Under the pieces are notes generated by a model. It was not told the DNA's origin. It did not search any database and saw only the letters and a list, made by a program, of their open reading frames with translations. Positions 21,252-30,500 of a DNA stretch of 64,000 nucleotides are shown in pieces. Each line of letters opens with the position of its first letter. Positions within the stretch are counted from its first letter, which is position 1. Source of the stretch: Lysobacter sp. yr284. GTDB lineage: Bacteria > Pseudomonadota > Gammaproteobacteria > Xanthomonadales > Xanthomonadaceae. A program made the position numbers and the translations under genes. The stretch spans positions 1 to 64,000 of the forward strand of contig NZ_FNPT01000016.1 in the NCBI RefSeq assembly GCF_900107375.1, given 5' to 3'.

Positions 21252-22220
21252 ATGGAACGTATCGAACGCATTCACGCGTTGCACCGGATTCTCACTGCGG
21301 CCAGGTACCCGGTCACAGTTCAGCGGCTCCAGGAGGACCTGGAATGCTCGCGCGCGACCGTCTATCGGGATCTGGCCTACCTGCGCGACTACCTGATGGC
21401 ACCGGTGGTCGGCAACGGCGAGGCGGGCTTCCGCTACGACACCAGCGAAGGCGACCGCTTCGAACTGCCCGGACTGTGGCTGAGCTCGGAGGAACTGCAC
21501 GCGCTGCTGGCCGCGCAGCAGTTGCTGATGCGCAGCGGCGGCGGGGTGCTGTCGAACGCGCTGGCGCCGTTGCAGCAGCGCATCGAGAAACTGCTCGACG
21601 AGCACGCCGGCGGCCGCCGCCTGCCGGTGGAGCGCGTGCGGGTGATCCCGCACCGCACCCGCCGCCAGGACGAGACCGCGTTCCGCGCCGTCGCCACCGC
21701 GGTGCTCGACCGCAAGCGCCTGACGTTCGAATACCGCGCCCGCTCCACCGACGAGCGCACCCGCCGCAGCGTCTCGCCGCAGCGGCTGACGCATTACCGC
21801 GAGAACTGGTACCTCGACGCCTGGGACCACGAGCGCGACGCGCTGCGCAGCTTCTCGGTCGACCGCATCAGCGCGGCCAAGATCGGCGAGGACGTGGCGC
21901 GCGACGTCGCCGACGACGAGCTCGACCAGCATCTGGCGTCGAGTTACGGCATCTTCTCCGGCGCGCCCAAGGGCTGGGCGACGATCCTGTTCAGCGCCAA
22001 GGCGGCGCGCTGGGTCGCCGACGAGCACTGGCATTCGCAGCAGCAGGGCCGGTTCCTGCCGGACGGCCGCTACGAGCTGAAGGTGCCCTACAGCGCCGGG
22101 CGCGAGTTGCTGATGGACGTCATGCACTACGGCAACGACGCCGAGATCGTCGAGCCGGTGGTGCTGCGCGAACAGGCCAAGACCATGTTGGAACTGGCGT
22201 TGAGCAACTACGGCCGCTGA
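21252..22220 (+). CDS. WYL-domain transcriptional regulator (YafY type)
   Basis: A 322-residue cytoplasmic regulator. An N-terminal HTH_11 domain (1-60, with TVQRLQEDLECSRATVYRDLAYLRD) precedes the WYL domain (about 140-215, containing RENWYLDAWDHERDALRSFSVDRI) and a C-terminal WCX-type extension. WYL proteins sense nucleic acid or small ligands and often respond to DNA damage; the target here is unknown. Its stop shares one base with the start of the patatin gene (TGATG), indicating coupling. Confidence 0.88.
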   Translation: MERIERIHALHRILTAARYPVTVQRLQEDLECSRATVYRDLAYLRDYLMAPVVGNGEAGFRYDTSEGDRFELPGLWLSSEELHALLAAQQLLMRSGGGVLSNALAPLQQRIEKLLDEHAGGRRLPVERVRVIPHRTRRQDETAFRAVATAVLDRKRLTFEYRARSTDERTRRSVSPQRLTHYRENWYLDAWDHERDALRSFSVDRISAAKIGEDVARDVADDELDQHLASSYGIFSGAPKGWATILFSAKAARWVADEHWHSQQQGRFLPDGRYELKVPYSAGRELLMDVMHYGNDAEIVEPVVLREQAKTMLELALSNYGR

Positions 22221-23179
22221 TGGCCGGCGCCGATATTCCGCGCGCCGGCCATGCCGAGCAGGGCGAACCCGTCGCCCTGGTGCTCGGCGCGGGCGGCGCG
22301 CGCGGGCTGGCCCAGATCGGGGTGATCGAGGCGCTGCAGGCGCGCGGCCTGCGCATCGTCGCGGTCGCCGGTTCTTCCAGCGGCGCCCTGGTCGGCGGCC
22401 TGTTCGCCGCCGGCAAGATGGGGGTGTACCGCGACTGGCTCTACAGCATGAGCCGCACCGACATGCTGCGCCTGCTCGACCCGGTGTTCGGCCAGCCGGC
22501 GCTGTTCCGCGGCGACCGGCTCATGCACGCGCTGCGCGAGCTGATCGGCGAGCCGCGCATCGAGCAATTGCCGGTGCAGTTCACCGCGGTCGCGGTCGAC
22601 CTGCTGCGCCAGCGCGAGGTGTGGCTGCGCGAGGGCGACCTGTGGGACGCGATCCGCGCCTCGATCGCCATCCCCGGCGTGTTCACGCCTTACGAACTGC
22701 ACGGCCGCGAACTGGTCGACGGCGGCCTGCTGGCGCCGCTGCCGATCACCGCCACGCGCCTGTCCGACGCGCACCGGCTGATCGCGGTGGACATGCACGG
22801 CTGGCCCGACCAGCCCACCGGCACGCTCGGCCGCCATGCCGGCGCCGACGAGGCCCGGCACGCGCCGGTGCCGGCCGAGCAGATCGTCTCGGTCAAGCCG
22901 CCGCCGCTGAGCCGCTGGTTCCGCCGCAACCAGCCGGTGACGATCGATCCGCCCGAAGACGCGCCGCCGCACGAGTTGAGTTTCAGCGAACTGATGGCGC
23001 GTTCGCTCGACACCATGCAGGCGCAGATCGCGCGCGTGCAGCTGGCGCTGGACCCGCCGGAACTGGTCATCCGCATTCCGCGCGACGCCTGCCAGTTCTA
23101 TGAATTCTGGCGCGCCAAGGAACTGATCGAGCTGGGCCGCGAACAGGCCGAGCAGGCCCTGGACAAGGCCGGCTACTGA
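22220..23179 (+). CDS. Patatin-like phospholipase family protein (RssA-like)
   Basis: A 319-residue protein with the patatin catalytic dyad: oxyanion motif GAGGARG (23-29), nucleophile GSSSG (S53) and the Asp in LVDGGLLAPLP (D167). No signal peptide is seen, so it is probably a cytoplasmic or membrane-associated acyl hydrolase acting on phospholipids. Family names are RssA/YchK. It overlaps the WYL regulator by one base and ends before a long hairpin. Confidence 0.87.
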   Translation: MAGADIPRAGHAEQGEPVALVLGAGGARGLAQIGVIEALQARGLRIVAVAGSSSGALVGGLFAAGKMGVYRDWLYSMSRTDMLRLLDPVFGQPALFRGDRLMHALRELIGEPRIEQLPVQFTAVAVDLLRQREVWLREGDLWDAIRASIAIPGVFTPYELHGRELVDGGLLAPLPITATRLSDAHRLIAVDMHGWPDQPTGTLGRHAGADEARHAPVPAEQIVSVKPPPLSRWFRRNQPVTIDPPEDAPPHELSFSELMARSLDTMQAQIARVQLALDPPELVIRIPRDACQFYEFWRAKELIELGREQAEQALDKAGY

Positions 23180-23251
23180 GCCGGCCGGGGCCGCCGCGAC
23201 GGCGGTCCCGACGAGCGGTCGCCGATATCGCAGCCCCTGAGACGCCGCGGC

Positions 23252-23294
23252 GGGAAGTTGGACTCACCACGAGTCGTCCCACTTTCCCGCTTCC
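23252..23294. terminator. Long imperfect hairpin after the patatin gene
   Basis: GCGGGAAGTTGGACTC and GAGTCGTCCCACTTTCCCGC are inverted around ACCAC, forming a long stem with small bulges. It lies between the patatin gene and the small membrane gene at 23306 and would sit in the leader of the latter. Terminator or leader structure. Confidence 0.5.
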
Positions 23295-23305
23295 GGAGTC
23301 CGGCC

Positions 23306-23704
23306 ATGACCGTCCTCGAAACCGCCCGCCGCGCCGACGCCCCGTCGGGTTCCTCGCCCGATCGCGGGTTCGATCCCGAGTTCGGCGGCGACCTGCGCGC
23401 CGCGCCGGATTGGCGCGCCGACCTCGGCACGGCCCTGGGCTACGCCACCGCCGTCGGCGCGCTGCTGGTGCTGATGCTGCCGGCCGCGCGCGGCTCGCAC
23501 GCCGCGATCGGCTGGCTGCCGCTGTGGCTGGTCGGGATGCCGGCGTTGGCGTGGTGGGCGCTCAACCGCTTCCGCCTGCCGGCGTGGCCGCGCGCGGACG
23601 CGGCCGCCGAGGCCGCGCCGGCGCGCCGCCGCCGTCGCGGCGCGCTGCAGGTGCGCCGGCGCGTCCGCCCGGCCACGGTGCGGCCGCTGCCGCGGGTGGC
23701 TTGA
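23306..23704 (+). CDS. Small membrane protein with basic tail, hypothetical
   Basis: A 132-residue protein: polar N-terminus, two hydrophobic segments (LGYATAVGALLVLMLPAA and GWLPLWLVGMPALAWWAL), then a strongly basic Arg-rich tail. GGAG lies 8 nt before the ATG at 23306. Not recognised as a known family. The Arg-rich C-terminus is unlikely to be shadow coding because codon use is regular up to the stop. Confidence 0.55.
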   Translation: MTVLETARRADAPSGSSPDRGFDPEFGGDLRAAPDWRADLGTALGYATAVGALLVLMLPAARGSHAAIGWLPLWLVGMPALAWWALNRFRLPAWPRADAAAEAAPARRRRRGALQVRRRVRPATVRPLPRVA

Positions 23705-23993
23705 GCCATACGGCCGGCGCGCGCATCGCGCCCGCACCCGCGGCGGTGGCCGGCGGGGCGCGGTCGCGGCGGCCGGGTTTCGGGCTTGCGGCACAGGCGC
23801 CGCGAGGCCGCTCGGGCGGCCCTCCCGGCCGGCCCCGACGGCGCCGGATTGCGCCTGCATCGCGGGCATTCGCGACGCCCGCCGCGGCGCCGCCAACGCG
23901 CCAGACCCGGCAACTCCCTACATGACCAAGGACAGGGCGGCCGCCCCGGCGCCCTGTGATAGCGTGGCGGCCTTCCTATGTTCCGGAACCGCC

Positions 23994-26114
23994 ATGCCCA
24001 AGTTGTCCCAGAGCTGTCAGTCCCTGTTGTTCGCGGCCGGCCTGGCCGCCGCCGCCAGCGCTGGCGTGGCGTCCGCCCAGGAGAAGAACACAGTGACCGA
24101 CGACCCCTACGCCTGGCTGGAAGACGTCAACGGCGCGCGCGCGATGGAATGGGTGAAGGCGCGCAACGCCAAGACCGAAGCCGAACTGGCCGCGACTCCG
24201 CAATTCAAGCAGCTCGAAGCCAGCATCCTCGCCGTGCTCGATTCCACCGCCAAGATCCCGGCGGTGGAGAAGATCGGCGACTACTACTACAACTTCTGGA
24301 AGGACGCGCAGCACCAGCGCGGCCTGTGGCGCCGCACCACCCTGGCCGAGTACCGCAAGGAACAGCCGGCCTGGGAAACCGTGATCGACCTGGACGCGCT
24401 CAACCGCGAAGAGAACGAGCAGTGGGTCTGGCACGGCGCCGACTGCCTCAAGCCCGAGTACCAGCGCTGCCTGGTCGCGCTGTCGCGCGGCGGTTCCGAC
24501 GCCGACGTCACCCGCGAGTTCGACCTGGCCAGCAAGACCTGGGTCAAGGACGGTTTCTTCCGTCCCGAGGCCAAGGGCAGCCTGGGCTGGATCGACAAGG
24601 ACCACGTCTACGTCGCCACCGATTTCGGCAAGGGCACGATGACCACCTCGGGCTACAACCGCACCGTGCGCCTGTGGACGCGCGGCACGCCGATGGCCGA
24701 CGCCAAGCTGGTGTACGAGGGCAAGGACACCGACATGTCGGTGGATGCCTACCACGACCCGACCAAGGGCTTCGAGCGCGACTTCGTCCGCCGCACCCTG
24801 GCCTTCTACAACGACGAGCTGTACCTGCGCGGCAAGGACGGCACGCTGACCAAGGTCGACCTGCCGAACTCGGCGATGAAGTACGCCTACCGCCAGTGGC
24901 TGATGGTCGAGCTGCGCGACCCGTATGAGGCCGGCGGCAAGAAGTACGCGGCCGGCAGCCTGATCGCGATCGGCTTCGACGACTTCATGGCCGGCAAGCG
25001 CGACTTCACCACCGTGTTCGCGCCGACCGACACCACCTCGCTGGCCAGCTCGGCCTGGACCCGCGGGCACCTTGTGCTGAACGTGCTCGACGACGTCAAG
25101 TACAAGCTCAGCGTGCTGACCCCGGGCGCGGGCGAGTGGAAGCGCAGCGAGTTCGTCGGCGCGCCGGCGTTCGGCACCGTGATGGTGTCGGCGGTGGACA
25201 GCGAGGACAGCGACGCGGTGTGGCTGTCGGCGTCGGACTACCTGACCCCGACCACCCTGGCGCTGGCCGAAATCGGCAAGAAGCCGGAAACGCTTAAGAC
25301 CAACCCGAGCTACTTCGACGCGTCCAGGGACGTGATCGAGCAGCACTTCGCCGCGAGCCAGGACGGCACCCGCGTGCCGTACTTCGTGGTGCGGCCGAAG
25401 GACCTCAAGTACGACGGCAAGGCGCCGACCCTGCTGTACGGCTACGGCGGCTTCGAGATCTCGCTGACCCCGAACTACTCCGGCAGCATCGGCAAGGGCT
25501 GGCTGGAGAAGGGCGGCGTGTACGTGGTCGCCAACATCCGCGGCGGCGGCGAGTACGGCCCGCGCTGGCACCAGGCCGCGCTCAAGGCCAACCGGCACAA
25601 GGCCTACGAGGACTTCGCCGCGGTCGGCCGCGACCTGATCGCGCGCAAGATCACCTCGACCCCGCACCTGGGCGTGCAGGGCGGCAGCAACGGCGGCCTG
25701 CTCACCGGCAACATGCTGACCCAGTACCCCGAGCTGTTCGGCGCGGTGGTGGTGCAGGTGCCGCTGCTGGACATGAAGCGCTACAGCCACCTGCTGGCCG
25801 GCGCGTCGTGGATGGCCGAGTACGGCGATCCGGACACCGCCGACTGGTCGTTCGTGAAAACCTTCTCGCCGTACCACCTGTTCGACGCCAAGCGCGAGTA
25901 CCCGCCGGTGATCTTCATGACCTCGACCAAGGACGACCGCGTCCATCCGGGCCATGCGCGCAAGATGGCGGCGAAGATGCTCGATGCCGGCAAGAGCAAC
26001 GTGCGCTACTACGAGAACATCGAAGGCGGCCACGGCGGCGCGGCCAACAACGCCCAGTCCGCGCACATGAACGCGCTGGCCTACACCTTCCTGTGGGAGC
26101 AGCTGGCCAAGTGA
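23994..26114 (+). CDS. Exported prolyl oligopeptidase (S9A)
   Basis: A 706-residue serine peptidase with a signal peptide (SLLFAAGLAAAASAGVASAQ). The N-terminal beta-propeller begins DPYAWLEDVNGARAMEWV; the C-terminal alpha/beta-hydrolase domain has GGSNGG (S565), TKDDRVHP (D648) and EGGHGG (H680). It cleaves short peptides after proline; secretion to the periplasm or outside fits a predatory, protein-degrading lifestyle. ATG 23994 gives the signal peptide; an upstream in-frame ATG at 23922 is unlikely. Promoter-like TGTGATAGC lies about 40 bp upstream. Confidence 0.93.
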   Translation: MPKLSQSCQSLLFAAGLAAAASAGVASAQEKNTVTDDPYAWLEDVNGARAMEWVKARNAKTEAELAATPQFKQLEASILAVLDSTAKIPAVEKIGDYYYNFWKDAQHQRGLWRRTTLAEYRKEQPAWETVIDLDALNREENEQWVWHGADCLKPEYQRCLVALSRGGSDADVTREFDLASKTWVKDGFFRPEAKGSLGWIDKDHVYVATDFGKGTMTTSGYNRTVRLWTRGTPMADAKLVYEGKDTDMSVDAYHDPTKGFERDFVRRTLAFYNDELYLRGKDGTLTKVDLPNSAMKYAYRQWLMVELRDPYEAGGKKYAAGSLIAIGFDDFMAGKRDFTTVFAPTDTTSLASSAWTRGHLVLNVLDDVKYKLSVLTPGAGEWKRSEFVGAPAFGTVMVSAVDSEDSDAVWLSASDYLTPTTLALAEIGKKPETLKTNPSYFDASRDVIEQHFAASQDGTRVPYFVVRPKDLKYDGKAPTLLYGYGGFEISLTPNYSGSIGKGWLEKGGVYVVANIRGGGEYGPRWHQAALKANRHKAYEDFAAVGRDLIARKITSTPHLGVQGGSNGGLLTGNMLTQYPELFGAVVVQVPLLDMKRYSHLLAGASWMAEYGDPDTADWSFVKTFSPYHLFDAKREYPPVIFMTSTKDDRVHPGHARKMAAKMLDAGKSNVRYYENIEGGHGGAANNAQSAHMNALAYTFLWEQLAK

Positions 26115-26151
26115 TCCGGCCAGCGGCGACCGCGACGGGTTTCGATCATGG

Positions 26152-26176
26152 ACGGGCGCCTTCGGGCGCCCGTTCT
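26152..26176 (+). terminator. Terminator hairpin with TTCG tetraloop
   Basis: ACGGGCGCC-TTCG-GGCGCCCGT is a perfect 9-bp stem with the very stable UUCG loop, 38 bp after the prolyl oligopeptidase stop, followed by TCTCG. Strong transcript-end candidate. Confidence 0.75.
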
Positions 26177-26295
26177 CGCATCGGGCGGGCGGTCGCTTGG
26201 GTCGGCGCGGTCGCGCCATCGCCGCATCCGTGACCCGAATCGTATTTCCCCGCGCCACGTCCCGCGCCATTGATGAATAATCCGGCGGACCCCAT

Positions 26296-28461
26296 ATGAA
26301 ACCTTCATTCTTCACTCTAGCGGCCACGCTACTGATGACCACGACCCTCAACGCTCCCGCCGCCGGCCTGCCCGCGCCGCCGGTCGCGGCCAAGCAGCCG
26401 CACACCGTCAAGGCGCCGCACGGCGCGCAACGCCAGGACGAGTACTACTGGCTGCGCGACGACAAGCGCAAGAACCCGCAGATGCTGGCCTACCTCAACG
26501 CCGAGAACGCCTACGTCGACTCGGTGATGAAGCCGCTCAAGCCGCTGGAGGACAAGCTCTACGGCGAGATCGTCGGCCGCATCAAGCAGGACGACAGCTC
26601 GGTGCCGTACCGCGAGCGCGGCTTCTGGTACTACACCCGCTTCGAGACCGGCCAGGACTACCCGATCCACGCGCGCCGCAAGGGCGACATGGACGCGGCC
26701 GAGCAGGTCATGCTCGACGTCAACGTCATGGCCAAGGGCAAGGACTACTTCAACGTCGGCGCGATGGAAGTCAGCCAGGACAACCGCATCCTGGCCTGGG
26801 CCGACGACGCGGTCGGCCGCCGCCAGTACGTCATCCGCTTCAAGAACCTCGACACCGGCGAGATCTACCCGGACGCGATCGAGGGCGTGTCCACCGACCT
26901 GGTCTGGGCCGACGACAACAAGACTTTGTTCTACGTCGAGAACGACCCGGAAACGCTGCTGACCGTGCGGGTCAAGAAGCACGTGCTCGGCACCCCGGCG
27001 TCCAGCGACGAGCTGGTGTACGAGGAAAAGGACGACAGCTTCTACATGGGCATCGGCCGCACCCGCGACGACGCCTACCTGTGCATCGTGGTGCACAGCA
27101 CCGTGTCCAGCGAGACCCGCTGCGCGCCGGCCGCCGATCCCAAGGAGTTCGCCGTGCTCGCCCCGCGCGAGCGCGACGTCGAATACGACGCCGACCGCCT
27201 CGACGGCCGCTGGGTGATCCGCACCAACGCGCCGGGCGCCGACGGCAAGCCGGCGCCGAACTTCAAGCTGGTGACCGCGCCCGACGGCGCGCGCTCGCGC
27301 AAGGAGTGGAAGGACTGGATCGCTCACCGCGACGACGTCTTCATCGAAGGCTTCGAGCTGTTCGACGGCTACACCGTGGTGTCCGAGCGCGCCGAAGCGC
27401 TCGAGCGCCTGCGCCTGATCCACAAGGGCAGCGACGGCAAGGACGGCAAGGAAGAGTTCGTCAAGGCCGACGAGCCGGCGTTCTCGATGGGCCTGGCGAC
27501 CAACGCCGAGCACGACACGCCGTGGCTGCGCTACACCTACACCTCGCTGACCACGCCGGCGACGACCTACGAGCTCAACACCCACACCGGCGAGCGCAAG
27601 CTGCTCAAGCGCCAGCCGGTGATCGGCTACGACCCGGACAAGTACGTCACCGAGCGCTTCTGGGCGACCGCGCGCGACGGCGTCAAGGTGCCGGTGTCGG
27701 TGGTCTACAAGAAGGGCTTCCAGAAGAACGGCAAGGCCGCGCTGCTGCAGTACGCCTACGGCAGCTACGGCATTTCCAGCGACCCGGGCTTCTCCGGCAC
27801 CAACGTCAGCCTGCTCGACCGCGGCATGGTCTACGCCATCGCCCATATCCGCGGCGGCCAGGAAATGGGCCGGCAGTGGTACGACAACGGCAAGCTGTTC
27901 AAGAAGCAGAACACCTTCAACGACTTCGTCGACGTCACCCAGGCCCTGGTCGAGGCCGGCTACGCCGCACCGGACCGCGTCGCCGCGTACGGCGGCAGCG
28001 CCGGCGGCCTGCTGATGGGCGCGATCTCCAACATGGCGCCCGACAAGTACCGGGTGATCCTGTCGCAGGTGCCGTTCGTGGACGTGGTGACGACGATGCT
28101 CGACGCCAGCATCCCGCTGACCACCAACGAGTACGACGAGTGGGGCAATCCGGAGAAGAAGGCCTACTACGAGTACATGCTGTCGTACTCGCCCTACGAC
28201 AACCTGAAGCGGCAGGCGTACCCGGCGATGTTCGTCGGCACCGGTCTGTGGGATTCGCAGGTGCAGTACTGGGAGCCGGCCAAGTACGTGGCGCGGCTGC
28301 GCACCCTGGACACCGGCAAGTTCCCGGTGCTGTTCCGCACCAACATGGACGCCGGCCACGGCGGCAAGTCGGGGCGGTTCCGGCGCTATCGCGAGCAGTC
28401 GGAGATGTTCGCGTTCATGATCGACCAGCTGCAGGTGAGCCACGAGGCCGAGGCGAAGTAA
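26296..28461 (+). CDS. ptrB: Exported oligopeptidase B-type S9A peptidase
   Basis: A 721-residue peptidase of the protease II (oligopeptidase B) group, which cleaves after Arg/Lys in peptides. A signal peptide (MKPSFFTLAATLLMTTTLNA) precedes the typical QPHTVKAPHGAQRQDEYYWL propeller start. Catalytic triad: GGSAGG (S568), GLWDSQV (D653), MDAGHGG (H688). E. coli PtrB is cytoplasmic, so the signal peptide is notable. It follows another exported S9A peptidase by 180 bp, separated by a terminator, so the two are probably independently transcribed. Confidence 0.93.
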   Translation: MKPSFFTLAATLLMTTTLNAPAAGLPAPPVAAKQPHTVKAPHGAQRQDEYYWLRDDKRKNPQMLAYLNAENAYVDSVMKPLKPLEDKLYGEIVGRIKQDDSSVPYRERGFWYYTRFETGQDYPIHARRKGDMDAAEQVMLDVNVMAKGKDYFNVGAMEVSQDNRILAWADDAVGRRQYVIRFKNLDTGEIYPDAIEGVSTDLVWADDNKTLFYVENDPETLLTVRVKKHVLGTPASSDELVYEEKDDSFYMGIGRTRDDAYLCIVVHSTVSSETRCAPAADPKEFAVLAPRERDVEYDADRLDGRWVIRTNAPGADGKPAPNFKLVTAPDGARSRKEWKDWIAHRDDVFIEGFELFDGYTVVSERAEALERLRLIHKGSDGKDGKEEFVKADEPAFSMGLATNAEHDTPWLRYTYTSLTTPATTYELNTHTGERKLLKRQPVIGYDPDKYVTERFWATARDGVKVPVSVVYKKGFQKNGKAALLQYAYGSYGISSDPGFSGTNVSLLDRGMVYAIAHIRGGQEMGRQWYDNGKLFKKQNTFNDFVDVTQALVEAGYAAPDRVAAYGGSAGGLLMGAISNMAPDKYRVILSQVPFVDVVTTMLDASIPLTTNEYDEWGNPEKKAYYEYMLSYSPYDNLKRQAYPAMFVGTGLWDSQVQYWEPAKYVARLRTLDTGKFPVLFRTNMDAGHGGKSGRFRRYREQSEMFAFMIDQLQVSHEAEAK

Positions 28462-28540
28462 ATCGCCGCGGCCGAGTGCGACGACGGGCCTGGCGCGAGC
28501 CGGGCCCGTTCGTTTGTGGGGTGTGGCGAACCCGAGCGGA

Positions 28541-28630
28541 GAGCATCGGGCCTGAAGGCCCTCCCACAACGGCCGTCGCGACCGCAGCCCAGGCGGCTCT
28601 TGTGGGAGGGGCTTCAGCCCCGATGCGTTC
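28541..28630. repeat. GTGGGAGGGGCTTCAGCCCC-type inverted repeat
   Basis: GCATCGGGCCTGAAGGCC followed by CTCCCACAA (28543-28569), and inverted TTGTGGGAGGGGCTTCAGCC (28600 onward) ending in CGATGCG. Same family as the array at 12.9-13.15 kb. It fills the gap after the oligopeptidase B gene. Confidence 0.8.
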
Positions 28631-28674
28631 TTTTCAGATCGCCGCTGCCTGCTGCCGGCCGACATCCCACGCCG

Positions 28675-28680
28675 CATACT
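28675..28680 (+). promoter_or_regulatory. Putative -10 element of the DUF454 gene
   Basis: CATACT ends 6 nt before the ATG at 28687, with no Shine-Dalgarno; leaderless pattern. Confidence 0.4.
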
Positions 28681-28686
28681 TCCGCC

Positions 28687-29160
28687 ATGTCCGTTCTCCC
28701 GCCTCCCGAGGACGCCGCCGGCTCCGCGCCGCCGCCGCCCGCCGCGAACGAGGCCGCATCGCCGCCGCCCGCACCGCCGCCGGCACCCCAGGGCCGCTTG
28801 CGCTGGGCCTGGTGGCTGCTGGCCTACGCCAGCCTCGGCCTGGGCATCGTCGGCATCGTCGTGCCGGGCCTGCCGACGGTGCCGTTCGTGCTGCTGTCGG
28901 CCTACGCCGCCGCGCGCGGCTCGCAGCGCCTGCACGCCCGGCTGCTGGCGCACCGCCAGTTCGGCCCGATGATCCGCGACTGGCAGGCGCACGGCGCGGT
29001 CGGCCGCCGGGCCAAGCGGCTGGCGGTATCGATGATGGCGCTGTGCGCGGCGATCATGTTCCTGACCTCGCCGAAGTGGTGGATGGCCGCCAGCGGCACC
29101 GCGATCATGGCCGTGGTGGCGGTGTGGTTGTGGCGCCGGCCGGAGCCGCCGGCCGGTTGA
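28687..29160 (+). CDS. DUF454 (YbaN-family) inner-membrane protein
   Basis: A 157-residue protein: Pro/Ala-rich N-terminal 35 residues, then the DUF454 core (WWLLAYASLGLGIVGIVVPGLPTVPFVLL, broken here by two helices; SQRLHARLLAHRQFGPMIRDW; two more C-terminal helices). E. coli YbaN is the model; function unknown. The proline-rich leader is not part of the usual family. Single-gene unit with its own -10-like box. Confidence 0.82.
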   Translation: MSVLPPPEDAAGSAPPPPAANEAASPPPAPPPAPQGRLRWAWWLLAYASLGLGIVGIVVPGLPTVPFVLLSAYAAARGSQRLHARLLAHRQFGPMIRDWQAHGAVGRRAKRLAVSMMALCAAIMFLTSPKWWMAASGTAIMAVVAVWLWRRPEPPAG

Positions 29161-29293
29161 ACGCCGCGCCGCGCATGGCGCCCGCCGAAGGCCCGCCGCA
29201 CCGCGAACCCGAGCGCCGCATCCAGCCTGAACCCGCACCCCGACGCCGTTCGCAGTCCCGCGCGCCGGGTTCGTTTCGGTCACCCCCGCGGGC

Positions 29294-29299
29294 TACACT
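29294..29299 (+). promoter_or_regulatory. Putative -10 element of lptM-dapF operon
   Basis: TACACT ends 6 nt before the ATG at 29306. It would start a leaderless mRNA for lptM and the coupled dapF and DUF484 genes. Confidence 0.5.
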
Positions 29300-29305
29300 T
29301 CGGCC

Positions 29306-29650
29306 ATGAATGCACGCCTCGCCCCGCTCCTGATTCCGGCCGCGCTGACCCTGGTCCTGGCCGCCTGCGGCAACAAGGGACCGCTGGTCCTGCCGACCGC
29401 GCCGCCGCCGCCCGAGCCGCCCAAGGCCAAGCCCGGCGAAGTGCCGGTGACCATCTCCAACGCCAACGCGCCGCCGGTGGCGACCGACCCGCGCAAGAAG
29501 GGCGCGGCCGTGCCGTCGCTGGACCAGGTGCTGACCCCGCCGGCCGTGGGCGCGGACAAGGACAAGCAGGACGCCTCCGACGGCGCCGACAAGCCGGCCC
29601 AGGACAAGCCCGCCGAACCGGTCCCCGCCAGCGGCCAGGGCGATGGCTGA
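29306..29650 (+). CDS. lptM: LPS-assembly lipoprotein LptM (YifL family)
   Basis: A 114-residue lipoprotein; the signal ends LAAC (C18) and is followed at once by the family signature GNKGPLVLP. LptM/YifL helps LptD-LptE mature in the outer membrane. The rest is a Pro/Lys/Ala-rich disordered tail, longer than the E. coli protein (about 67 residues). Overlaps dapF by 8 bp; E. coli also has yifL directly before dapF. Confidence 0.85.
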   Translation: MNARLAPLLIPAALTLVLAACGNKGPLVLPTAPPPPEPPKAKPGEVPVTISNANAPPVATDPRKKGAAVPSLDQVLTPPAVGADKDKQDASDGADKPAQDKPAEPVPASGQGDG

Positions 29651-30500
29651 GGCCGCCGCTCCGGCCGCGCCGCTGCGCTTCAGCAAGATGCACGGCGCCG
29701 GCAACGACTTCGTCGTGCTCGACCTGCGCGGCGGCGGTGCCGCGCCGGGCCCCGAATTGTGCCGGCGCCTGGCCGACCGCCACGTCGGCGTGGGCTGCGA
29801 CCAGATACTCACCGTCGAAGACCCGCGCAGCGCCGGCGCGGTGGCGTCCTACCGGATCTGGAACTCCGACGGCTCGGCCTCGCAGCAATGCGGCAACGGC
29901 GCGCGCTGCATCGCCGCCTGGCTGGTGCGCGACGGCGCCGCCGGCGACGGCGACTTCGCCGTCGACAGCCCGGCCGGCCGCCACCCGGTCGCCGCGCTCG
30001 GCGAAGGGCGCTTCCGCATCGACATGGGCCGTCCCGAATTCGATCCGGCGCGCATTCCGCTGCGCGGCTATCCCGCGCGCCAGGACCAGTACGTGCTCGA
30101 CGTGCACGACACCGTGATCGGCTTCGGCGCGGTATCGATGGGCAACCCGCACGCGGTGATCGAGGTCGACGACGTCGACGCCGCGCCGGTGGAGACGATC
30201 GGGCCGATGCTGCAATCCAGCCAGGAATTCCCCGAATCGGCCAACGTCGGCTTCGCCCAGGTGGTGGCGCCCGACCGCATCCGCCTGCGCGTGTACGAGC
30301 GCGGCGTCGGCGAGACCCTGGCCTGCGGCTCCGGCGCCTGCGCCGCCGCCGCGGTGCTGATGCAGCGCGGCCGCATCCAGCGCGAAGTCGCCGTGCAACT
30401 GCCCGGCGGCGAGTTGCGCATCGCCTGGCCCGACGCCGAGTCGTCGCTGTCGATGTCCGGGCCGACCGCATTCGTATTCGAAGGAGAATGGAACCGATGA
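29643..30500 (+). CDS. dapF: Diaminopimelate epimerase
   Basis: A 285-residue cytoplasmic enzyme converting LL- to meso-diaminopimelate for lysine and peptidoglycan. It contains [13 protein letters not shown] near the start, the first catalytic Cys in QQCGNGARC (C83) and the second in [11 protein letters not shown] (C228). Length is standard. Overlaps lptM at its start and DUF484 by 4 bp at its end, forming a coupled operon. Confidence 0.97.
   Translation: MAEAAAPAAPLRFSKMHGAGNDFVVLDLRGGGAAPGPELCRRLADRHVGVGCDQILTVEDPRSAGAVASYRIWNSDGSASQQCGNGARCIAAWLVRDGAAGDGDFAVDSPAGRHPVAALGEGRFRIDMGRPEFDPARIPLRGYPARQDQYVLDVHDTVIGFGAVSMGNPHAVIEVDDVDAAPVETIGPMLQSSQEFPESANVGFAQVVAPDRIRLRVYERGVGETLACGSGACAAAAVLMQRGRIQREVAVQLPGGELRIAWPDAESSLSMSGPTAFVFEGEWNR

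Noticed and set aside
20571-22127. 518-residue frame extending the LolA-like gene upstream
   Set aside because: The part above 21161 is antisense to the WYL regulator; the GTG at 21161 gives a proper signal peptide and ribosome-binding site.
26329-29283. 984-residue minus-strand frame
   Set aside because: Antisense shadow of oligopeptidase B and DUF454; low-complexity Val/Gly/Arg composition.
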